Shown here one piece after another: positions 12,540-22,315 of a stretch of DNA of 64,000 bases. Where the stretch lies: NCBI GenBank assembly GCA_024516035.1, contig JAMCCL010000153.1, forward strand, positions 1 through 64,000, written 5' to 3'. Each line of letters opens with the position of its first letter. Positions within the stretch are counted from its first letter, which is position 1. Both the position numbers and the translations under genes were made by a program. The notes under the pieces were generated by a model. It ran no database searches. It saw only the letters and a list, made by a program, of their open reading frames with translations, and had not been told where the DNA came from. This stretch comes from Bactericera cockerelli. Taxonomy: Eukaryota; Arthropoda; Insecta; Hemiptera; Triozidae.

Positions 12540-13950
12540 AGCGAAAAAACTCCCGCTTTGACACCCAACTACAATATCTAATAATTTCGTGAGAAAACCA
12601 AGTGGAATCCTCGAGACCCAACATTGATGAAGGCTCAATAGATTCCATACGATCATATAGCCTTTAGAAAATAATTGTGACTTCTTTTCTTGGATGATAC
12701 CATATTATCTGGTACCTTACTCAATAAAAGACTCTTTATGGCAATTATTACGGTCATTGTACCGGTGGCATCTCGATATTATAAGTCAATTATATGGGAG
12801 ACCACACAGATGCAAATGATACTCAGGTTGACAATTGCATGACACACTGGGTCTATATGACATCTCTATTTGGAAGCTGACACTGGTTTATAGGACATCT
12901 CCTTGTCCCCTGTGTCCAAGTATGTATACTGCCAATGTGTGGTCCCGATTTAAATAATTTCTGCTACTGACAATACCCTGTGGTCATCTGAATTCAATGA
13001 TTTCATGCAGCGAGAGTAATAAAGGTCTTTTGAACCGTGGGCGTCCATTAGTCTATTGATGTGCCATTTTTTATTACGGACCATTATATTTGATTTTGAT
13101 AGAGACTTGGGAGATATTTTTCTTTTAAAGGTTAATTTTTGGTATGGTCATAGGCTAATGATATATTATTCAGTTGGAAAAAGAGCCTATACTCCGCATT
13201 GGAAAGTGCCTCAAGTGCCTGGTTCCTTAATTAAATAAACTCACTTATATAAGAGCGGATTTGACCGCTTTCTCGGATGTTCACCACTGTTCAATTACAA
13301 TCACAAGTCGTAAATATTGCTGACAGAAAAAATAAGTTCAGCCTCTTTTGAATACTAGGTCTAGGATATCTAGGCGGCTAATTGAAGAGCTACTGAGACC
13401 CGCCCCTTTCCATCAAGGCGCTAAATGAAATAGAGCTCTGTGAACTTAATTAAATGCTAAATGAAATGTCTTAACTGTGAACTAAATTAGTTAAACTCAG
13501 GTGGATCATACCTGTTATTCCCACACCATCAGAATGATTGAGAAACTGAGAAGATGTAGTGCCCTTACGAAGGGTTTCAATTGATTTCTTATTAGTTTTG
13601 TTTTAATTACTTTTCTGAATACTTTTACTTCGAAAGCAAATGATCAAGTTACAACCGACCTCGAGAGGTTCAATTCCCAAGTAGGTACTTATTGGGATTA
13701 TTGGGAATATGAGTTTAGGTCAGAGTGATTTTGAGTATGAAAGAAAGTGATACTTAAAGTAATTATTGCAAAAAACTAGGTAGAGGAACAAAGAAAGACT
13801 GGGGCCACAGAGGTATATCTACACAGAAATAGATAAAGAAATAGGTAGTACATAGGTATAAGAGAAATTAACAATTTTTTGAACATGACTCTTATTTATA
13901 TTTGACATACTAATGAGAATATATTATTAAAACACTTCTATTCGTCTAGA
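12540..13950. other. intergenic DNA, no supported gene
   Basis: No coding frame, repeat family or RNA gene could be recognised here. Confidence 0.4.
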
Positions 13951-14139
13951 ATTCGAATTTTGAGGAAACTTACTTTCCCGACTTGAGGTTCTTCTATTTC
14001 ATAGATATGATCAAGGGAACTGAAAAATGTTGGTGAATACCCACAAAATCAGTTTACCAACATTTTTCATTTCTCTTGATAATGTCTATGAAATAGATGA
14101 AACTCGAGTCGGACAAGTAAGTTACATCAAAATTCGAAT
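13951..14139. repeat. 189-bp imperfect palindrome (fold-back element)
   Basis: The left arm starts ATTCGAATTTTGA and the right arm ends TCAAAATTCGAAT. Internal blocks such as CTATTTCATAGA-AT and AAAAATGTTGGT also recur inverted around a short centre near 14040-14055. It has no coding capacity and is probably a MITE. Confidence 0.6.
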
Positions 14140-14153
14140 ATGTACCTACTATA

Positions 14154-14405
14154 ATAATAATAATAATTCCATGTCCGTGAGATAGGTATTGATACCTAAA
14201 TCACCGTGGTGAGAGGCTTAACAGCTCTGGGCTTAATAGCTTTACTTATAAAACTTTGCCCTTATAAGATTTTCTATTATTATTATTATTATATGGACGC
14301 CCAGATCCAATGTCTAGGCTCCTTTCATGTCCATTGATTCTATATGGTTTGAACGTCCTGACTTGAGGTAGACAGGACGGGGGTTTTACACTCCATTCGC
14401 TGGGA
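14154..14405 (-). repeat. SINE family A, 3' half, with an internal insertion
   Basis: It matches the tail half of the copy at 3549-3917: (AAT)n, CCGTGAGATAGGTA, ATGGACGCCCAGATCC, then GACGGGGGTTTTACAC. A segment ending in (TTA)n at about 14215-14292 interrupts it. The head is absent; the end near 14405 runs into a different tRNA-like fragment. Confidence 0.65.
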
Positions 14406-14840
14406 CCTCCAGGTTACGAGTCGGTCGGTTCTGAGGTCGATTTATATAAAAAATTATTGAATATACACTAGATAAGATATAATATTTATATAGTTGTTAT
14501 GTAAAATTTAATTTAATATCTACAATCTACATATTATATACATAGGTATAGGCTACTACTATTGGATAAGGAAGGTTATTCTATCTATGTAATGTGCCAC
14601 AAGATCAACCCTAGTACCCCAATACAGTGTGTACACCTGGTTCCTGTATGCTAGTTGTGATCGCGCACCCGCCAACCAGACAACCAGATAGCTCGCCAGC
14701 ACACGATCAGAACCATTAGGACAGCTGTCATGGCACAGGGGCCAAGCTAGGGGTTCTGGTCCTTGTAGAGAACAGGGGACTTGGTTAAAAGGTTAAATGG
14801 AGTACAATACAGGGTCACAATTTGTGTTAATTTGTAATTT

Positions 14841-15052
14841 GTCCCGGTAGCTCAGTGGTAAAGGCGGCACTCTGTGAATCCAAAGATTTCAGAAGTCGCG
14901 GGTTCGAAACCCAGCCGGGACATGACGTCATGTTATCCTTCCATTTGGGATTTTTACCACATAATAATATGTCTTGGGCTTACTGCTGGAATAATGGGAC
15001 TTAATAGTCCCAATCGGGCAGTATAAATAAGGCGATATTATTATTATTATTA
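14841..15052 (+). repeat. tRNA-headed SINE, family B, best preserved copy
   Basis: The head can be folded as a tRNA-like cloverleaf: GTCCCGG pairs with CCGGGAC, the A box is TAGCTCAGTGG, and the B box is GGGTTCGAAACCC. The body has AATGGGACTTAATAGTCCC and GGGCAGTATAAATAAGGCGA, and the tail is (ATT)n. The tRNA region is too diverged in the anticodon arm to be a working tRNA gene. Confidence 0.85.
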
Positions 15053-15441
15053 CAATCGTACAATACAGCGTCAATAAATTTGTGTGAATCACAATCGTGA
15101 TGTAACAATACTCAAACTTGCCTAGCTAAATTTTTGCCGTACTCGGTAGTTGAACCACCGACCCTCAGTTTACGAGTCCCGCGCCCTAACTATTCGGAGC
15201 AACTCGGTTCATACAGGGTACACTATCTGTCATACAGGGTACACTATCTGTCCGGCGGCGCCGAGTTCCGACCCGAAATGATGTACGGCAATACCTCATT
15301 GTGTAGTACTCTACTACACAATGAGGGTTGAGAAAAATAAATATAGGGCCATGCCTCAGCCCTCAACTCGGGTGCATCCCTATCTGTAATGGTGCAGGGA
15401 CTTAGCCATGGTTTTGGTTATGGATTACTTCCCTCTTTTTT
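15053..15441. other. intergenic DNA with a decayed tRNA-like fragment
   Basis: Around 15134-15260 the minus strand resembles a tRNA-derived SINE head, and the block CATACAGGGTACACTATCTGT is present twice in tandem (about 15211-15251). The hairpin CACAATGAGG... / ...CCTCATTGTG lies at about 15290-15326. No gene is supported. Confidence 0.35.
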
Positions 15442-16075
15442 ACTTTCCTTATCCTATAATAAGGAAAGTATTGTATTCGTCGAAAATTTGACCTACCCAG
15501 TTTTTCACATTTCTGGACGAATCATAGCCTCAGGATACCAAAAAAGTTGAGCCATTGGTCCGTGCGTCTGTCTGTCTGTCTGTGTGTCTGTGTGTGTGTG
15601 TGTGTGTGTGAGCAGGATATCTCAAGAACGGTAAGAGCTAGAGACTTGAAATTTGGTATGGAAATTAATTTTATACACCAGACGAACCACGAAACTTTTG
15701 GTTGCAATCGGCCGCAGAATGCGGCCGCAGGGTCGCAAATATTGGCCGCAAGCGCCGTTTCTATGAATTGGTTAAAGATACAAAAAATGTTAGAGAACAA
15801 CATTTTCTTAGATTAAAAAAATAATAGGAGTCTATTCTGATCATTTTTTTTGATATCTTGAACTTTTTTGAACTCGGCCCCAATTTACCGGTATTTTGGG
15901 GGGACCCGCTTGGACTAACTTTTTTATTATTCATCCCAGATGGGGGTTGTGACATATCAAATCCAATGATTTTAAGGTGCTGATTACGAATTTGATGTTT
16001 ATTTTTAGCTAAATGTTACCTTTGAGTCACCAGTGGCTTTTGGTCCCGTTTCCATTCCTAATATGATAAGGAAAG
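15442..16075. mobile_element. non-autonomous DNA element, family G (TIR ACTTTCCTTATC)
   Basis: The left end, ACTTTCCTTATC, is inverted at the right end (GATAAGGAAAGT, 16064-16075). The left end is itself a hairpin, ACTTTCCTTATC / ATAAGGAAAGT. The interior has a TCTG/TG microsatellite (15568-15610) and the phrase ATCTCAAGAACGGTAAGAGC, common in insect non-autonomous repeats. No transposase frame is present. Confidence 0.55.
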
Positions 16076-16731
16076 TCGTGTGATGTTTACACCAGATTTT
16101 TTTTTCTTCTTTTCCTTTGTGACTTGTTTTTATTTTTATTTTAGACCATAAAGTTTGAATGAAGCAGCACCTATTTTTTATTTATTTTTTCATCTTGTGT
16201 ATCATACACAAGATGTACCAAAATTACCCTCATTACCAATTACCACAAGATGTACCTTCCTATATCGGGGTCTTTTTTATAGGAAACGAGGTGGTTTTGC
16301 TTATGTTGTATCCTTGTATGGGAAACTACGCCAGAACTATTAAGACATCTGTCATTGTGCAGGGACCTAGCCAGGGGTTCTGGTCCATGTAGTGATCAGT
16401 GTGGGGGCATGGTGTGACCAAATTTTGTCCGGTAAAACACCTGTATTTTTGTTTAAGAAAAATGTAAAATGATATTAAACGGTTAGAAAGAAAAGAAAAA
16501 TTTGCCTATCTTTATTTTCACCTATCATCAAATTCACCTTCTACTAGTTCTCCTTATCTATTCACTTCTCCTAATTCACTATCAAGGTAGGAGAAGTGAA
16601 TAGATAAGTAAGGTGGTTACATTCTTGTCATTTCCACTTTGAGGATACCTAATATGTTATTCAATATCTAAAAGAAAACAATAAATCTGATAGCAAATTT
16701 AAAATAAGGAAGTAAATAAGTGATAAAAGTT
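16076..16731. other. intergenic DNA with one hairpin
   Basis: No gene is seen. A near-perfect inverted repeat (TTATCTATTCACTTCTCCT at 16554-16572 against its complement at 16589-16607) forms a 19-bp stem with a 16-nt loop. Confidence 0.45.
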
Positions 16732-16803
16732 CTCCCCGGCGGGGAATCGAACCCCGGTCTCCCGCGTGACAGGCGGGGATACTGACCACTATACTACCGA
16801 GGA
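16732..16803 (-). tRNA. tRNA-Asp (GTC)
   Basis: The 72-nt minus-strand sequence folds as a canonical tRNA. TCCTCGG (5') pairs with CCGGGGA (3') using one G-T pair. The A box lies in TAGTATAGTGG, the anticodon loop CCTGTCACGC carries GTC, and the B box is GGTTCGATTCC. The discriminator base is G. A TTTT run a few bases downstream on the minus strand is a likely pol III terminator. There is no intron. All conserved positions checked by eye are intact, so this looks like a working gene rather than a SINE head. Confidence 0.93.
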
Positions 16804-17054
16804 TTGGTGATAGTTGACATGAAATTAGAACTACATAAACTTTTTCATAATTTTAATAGTTGAATAATATACGCACTGAGATGATCTCAGTGAATATACG
16901 TCTCTTGTTCTGTACCAAAACGCAAGTTTTGAATTACTTTTCTCAGTCGAATGTAGAGCGCAGCACGTGCTTATAGGAGTAAAATAATTCAACCACAAGG
17001 CATGTCCGTTTTTATATTTTCAAGTTGAACAATACAGGTACAGTGTACACAGGT

Positions 17055-17250
17055 AGTATTTTTGTTTGGGTTTAATGTTGCTTTCAACTGCATGGTCTAA
17101 TCACGACGGGGGTGTTATCCTCCATTCGCAGGAAACTCACAAACCCCCTACCCACATTAACCTCACCCAGCCTGGGTTGGGCCGGAATGCCAGTCTCACG
17201 AAGACTTCACTCGCTGGACGTTGATTCACTTCAGTGAGGGAGTATTTTAA
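17055..17250 (-). repeat. 5S-headed SINE, head truncated
   Basis: It carries the tail half seen in the neighbouring full copy: GGTTTAATGTTGCTTTCAACTG, CACGACGGGGG, CTCACAAACC, then CCTCACCCAGCCTGGGTTGGGCC. Only a remnant of the 5S-like head remains near 17210-17250. Confidence 0.65.
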
Positions 17251-17380
17251 TGTAATGGTAAATCTCATGTTGATAAAGGCGTCAATCCATAATTCCAGAG
17301 AGTCAAAATGCAGGATGCAGGCAGTATGACATACGCATACTAGATCTCAGATGTTATACTACCCTCAGACTTGTTTTGAT

Positions 17381-17381
<1 letters not shown>

Positions 17382-17416
<35 letters not shown>

Positions 17417-17668
17417 TGGGGTTTAACGTCGCTTTCAACTGCCATGGTCATATCACGACGGGGGTTTTACCCTCCATTCGCAGGAAACTCACAAACCTGC
17501 TACTCACATTGACCTCACCCAGCCTGAGTGGGGCCGGGAAAAGCCAGCGTCACGAGAATTAGAATTTGAATGGTCACCCATCCAAGTCTTAACCTCGCTG
17601 GATGTCGCTTAGCTTCGGTGTTCTGAAGGGAACCGGTGTATTCAACATGCCATCGACGCTGGCTTTTT
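17382..17668 (-). repeat. 5S rRNA-headed SINE, best preserved copy
   Basis: Read on the minus strand, the head (about 17668 down to 17560) follows 5S rRNA: GTTGAATACACCGGTTCCC, CACCGAAGCTAAGCGACATC, then GAGGTTAAGACTTGGATGGG and TGACC. These cover the A-box, intermediate element and C-box region of a 5S promoter. Next comes a central domain, CCGGCCCCACTCAGGCTGGG-TGAGG, then GTGAGTTTCCTGCGAATGG and CAGTTGAAAGCGACGTTAAAC. It ends in a long poly(A), read as poly(T) at 17382-17415. 5S-headed elements form the SINE3 class. Confidence 0.85.
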
Positions 17669-20049
17669 GATGTTTTGGGCTAAGCACTTCTCTCTAACTT
17701 TGGGTTTTAGGCCAGATACTTCTTGGAATTCTTGTTTTAGCCTGGGCATTTCTCACGGACTTCTGGTTTTGGACTAGGTATTTCTCGATCTCTATCTTTT
17801 TGACTAGATACTTCTCGGACTTATTATTTTAGGCTAGGCACTTCTCTTGGACTTCTGATGACAGTTTTTTCCAGAATTTAATTGAAAATGTATTACAGGT
17901 CTATCAAATTTTTGGAATAGAACCTCTTGGAATAAGGCATTTTACTCGCACTTCAGGTTTTGGGCTAATAGGCACATCTCGGACTACTATAGTTTTATGC
18001 TGGACATTTCTGTCGGACTTTTGGTTTTGGGCTGGGCACTTCTCTCGAACTTCTGGTTTAGGGCGAGAAGCTTCACGGACTTGCCAGCGAATGGGTGGTT
18101 GAACTGATTTTCGATGTTGTATGTCGGGATATTATTTTGTCTCTGTTCCGTAAGTCAGAGTTTTACTATAGTAAATAATAAATATAATCGTAGATACATA
18201 ATATAATAATATATTACATTAACTGTAAAAAATCATAATGTCTGGCACCCCGTGCATAATAGAGTTTTCCCAACTGGAACGCCAGTAAATCGTTGTGGTC
18301 TTATCGAACGAGAGAAAGGTAGGTAAAAGTCACAGGTTCTCATAGGTCTTATCTTATCAAAACAAATTCCTTACTAACCTCTGACCTGCTGATAAGTGTT
18401 CCAATTTTAATGAGTCCGGCCCTAAATAATTATTGATTTCACCTGAGATTTTTTATTATTAACTGTGGGTGTTATGTGTTACCCTCTCACAAACCTGCTA
18501 TACCCAAATCAAGATCACCCAGCCTGGGTTGAGATGGAATGCCAGCATAACTTTGGTGATCCCACGAGAACCGGCGATAAAGTAAAAAAAAAAATAATAT
18601 TTATTTATTTTTCAGAAAATGCCCTGTGCCTGGATCCAGAAATTTTCTTTCTCAGCCGAATAAATGTTGCGGTTAAAAATTCTCCACCAGGTCTTGGGCC
18701 CAAAGAATTTCTGAAATCATGTCTAGGCCCCGCTTTAACTTTTCACTGTCCAATCTTTGACCTTTGTTTGTTATCTATCCTATCATACGTGATGGGTAAG
18801 TAGGTACCTACATTAAAGCATAGAGATTATTACTAATCCCCTCTTTGCCTAAATATTATTAGGCATTTTAAACTTCTTTTATTTCTTTATTATTTTTTGT
18901 TGTAGAAAGTGCTTTAAGCATTAATCTCGCCTGGTGGTTATCTTCCACTAGAGAGTATTATTATTATTATAGCCACCCAGGAATATTAGTGAAATAAAAA
19001 TTAATTAAGTCAGGAGGAAAAAAGAGGATTAATAAGAGCTCTAGATAGAAGTAGGCACCTAGGTAAGGTATGTAACAAATCATCGTGAAAGAAAGAGGGT
19101 TCCAAACATGATTTCAGGAATTTTCGGATCGGAGACTTGGCGGTGAATTTTATGCGGCGAAGATGTATTTTTGGGGATTTCACAAGTTTTTGTGATAGTT
19201 CATGAGGTGAGGGACCATCGGACCATATTAAATAACAAACAAACACCAACTGGAAGTGGTCATCAGATGATGATGTGTTAGCCGGGTTCAAAAAAAAAGG
19301 TTTGAGAACCGCTACAGACCTGTCATTTGACAGATCCATGAAAGATGACTTCAATTATGTAGAGCTCTGAGCTGCGTTTTTCCTATCGGCAACATTTGGT
19401 GCAAATGTGGCAGTTGTAGTATACTACGTAGTTATAACTACATAGATACTAATTGCTTTTCCGTGATCAGTGAGCACACAGTTCAGTATAGTATAAAGAA
19501 CTATTGGTGTTATATATTTTGCAGTAGGGACTTACACTGTTGTACATACCAGTTTTGTGATCAGGCAGTTGTGTTGTTGAAGTCTGTCATATGCCCCTTG
19601 TAATGGTTCTATGTGTGTAGTATTGTTTAGTTGGTGAAACTTGGTAAATATTTTTATTGAAGTTATTGTACAAGGAGATGTGATAAATTTAATGATCAAC
19701 CAAGTAATTTTAGTTAAAAAATATCATTCAAATGTTTATTATATCCTAAAAAAAAGTTTTGTTTCGTTTAATTTTATCACTTTCACATTCTGAAGACCTG
19801 ATAATGTAACAACCTTGGTTTTGTACTAATAGTGTTAATTAATTTACCTACTATATTTTTTTTCCTACTACATGCATCAGCACCAAAATATTACAACCTC
19901 TTACCAATATTTTGAATAGTGTAGATATCATCAAACTTCCACACATTACTTCCGATTAATCTCTAACATTATAAGAAATCGGAAGTATTTTTCTGCTGCG
20001 TCAGCATCAATAATCCCCAACCAGCTGACTGCTGATCCACTTCACTGCT
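17669..20049. other. intergenic DNA with small repeat fragments
   Basis: From 17670 to 18090 the phrase GGCTAGGCACTTCTC-GGACTTCTGGTTTTGG recurs about eight times as a degenerate repeat of roughly 40-60 bp. 18465-18570 is a decayed 5S-SINE fragment on the minus strand. 18903-18978 matches 24992-25075 (TTAAGCATTAATCTCGCCTGG..., ending in (ATT)n, probably a LINE 3' tail). 19950-19990 carries the family F palindrome. The open frame at 19010-19354 shows no recognisable protein. Confidence 0.45.
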
Positions 20050-20628
20050 ATGGATCGCCTCATGTTAGCAGTGCTGCTCCTAGCGGTACCGCTGCAGTAC
20101 TACTTCCTCGGCTTCTCTTTGCCGAAATTCCTGACTGGTCTGACGTCACGAGTTAATCCGATCAACAGCGATGATTGGTTTCCGACGTGGATTGGGGTGG
20201 TGGTCTGGCTCACTGAAGGTAAAATGAAACACTGAATCATTCGCTTCCGTGTTCTAGGATTTGAATATTGTATTTCGACAGCCAATGTGGATGGACATGG
20301 ACAATGGACATGTTAAGTTATTGAGCTATAGCCCATTCCACAAGCACTTCCTACTCTCTAAATCTCTGTTTCAACCGTCATACAACGTAATCTGATTGGT
20401 TATTGCGTTCAAATTAACCAATCAGAGTGCGTTGAGTGACAGTTGAAAAGGAAATTCAGAGATTAGGGGGAGTAGAAAGTTTTTCTGGAATGGGTTACTA
20501 GTGTCCAACTTTTTTCTTTGTTCACTCGGCATGCGCGGATATAGCCTTCTTGTACTGGGGGGGGCACAATCGCACAATATACCTAGCTACCGGGTTGCAC
20601 CCGCCGCTTCGCAAGCCCATCAACCCCC

Positions 20629-20659
<31 letters not shown>

Positions 20660-22089
20660 ACAAATGTCAATATATTTGTATCACCCATCCATTTCTTCTC
20701 CTTACTGGATCTCAAGAATGGCTCATCAGAACTTCGCCATCAATATGTCAAATGAAGACGTCACCCATCCATTTTTTGTGTCACCCATCCATTTTTTGTC
20801 CTTACCCCGTGTAGCTGAACCCTAGAGATATATTCCCTGATCCCAATGGGCCTATAGGTAAAATTTCAGGTTTCTCGGACAATCTGTGTGGATTTGACAA
20901 CTTCATTATTTAGTTATTTCTTATTGGTCTTGGAATTTCGAATTATTTTGCGTGCCCCCTAACTTATTGAGCTTTTTTTAACGGGATTAGTCTTAGAATT
21001 GGGAATTATTTTGGATCCCGTGCCCCTAACTTATTGAGCTTTCTTTAACGGGATTAGTCTTAGAATTGGGAATTATTTTGGGTCCCGTGCCCCCCTAACT
21101 TATTGAGATATTTTTTTTTTTTACGGGATTAGTCTTAGAATTGGGAATTATTTTGGGTCCCGTGCCCCCTAACTTATTGAGATCTTTTTTTTTACGGGAT
21201 TAGTCTTAGAATTGGGAATTATTTTGGGTCCCGTGCCCCCTAACTTATTGAGATCTTTTTTTTAACGGGATTAGTCTTAGAATTGGGAATTATTTTGGGT
21301 CCCGTGCCCCCCTAACTTATTGGGCCCCCCGTGCCCCCCCCCTATATCCGCGCATGTCACTCGGATGTCGACCAAAACCATATCCTAATTTTATCTTATT
21401 ATAGATATAAAACACTTTCTTCTTTGGTTATTACAAGTAGTTTTGAGTGGTAATGCTTTTCGACTGGAACGTTCATCATATTCTCATTATAGAAATAGGC
21501 ATAGAACATTTCAACATATTATTGTTTCTATTTTTTTTTTTTTTTTTAACATGGAAATTATAATTTATTTAAAAATAATTACATTCATTTCTATCTTCAA
21601 ATTTGAAATTCAAATCTATATCTATAAAAGAAAGCTGTCTGTATGTGTGTATGTATGTGTGTATGTATGTATGTATGTATGTATGTTCTTTAAACAAATC
21701 CACACCGTTTGACCGAGAAACCTGAAATTTTGCACATAGGTCCGCTTGGATCAGGAAATTCTTCTAGGCTAGATTATATCTCCCTGAGGTTAAGCTACAA
21801 TGAGTAAGGATAAAAATGGATGGGTGACGCAAAAAAAATGCACGTTTTTTGACATAAATGACATTTTTTCTCGAAATTTGTCGCGACGACCTATCAACTC
21901 AAAGCGAGAAAGTTTTAGGCAAGGGTTTGAGCTTTCAATTGACATATCGATCGCGAATTTCTGATGAGCCATTCTTGAGCTACGCCGGGGAAGGCCAGAA
22001 AATAGATGGGCGACAAAAAATATTCAGGTTTTTTTTTCAAACCTAAATGACATTTTGTGTGTGTGTGGTGTGTGTGTGTATGGTGTGTG

Positions 22090-22150
<61 letters not shown>

Positions 22151-22262
22151 GTGTGTGTATGGTGGGGTGTGTGTGGTGTGTGTGTGTGTGTGGTGTGTGT
22201 GTGTGGTGTGTGTGTGTGTGGTGTGTGTGTGTGGTGTGTGTGTGTGTGGTGTGTGTGTGTGT

Positions 22263-22315
<53 letters not shown>

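Noticed and set aside
14841..14925. Possible functional tRNA gene
   Set aside because: The acceptor stem and boxes are good, but the same head occurs with the same body and (ATT)n tail at two other sites, so it is a SINE head.
15522..15816. Open frames on both strands around 15.5-15.8 kb
   Set aside because: They cross the TCTG/TG microsatellite of the family G element and show no protein family.
20930..21330. CRISPR-like array of repeats
   Set aside because: The units are contiguous tandem repeats without unique spacers, in an insect transposon.
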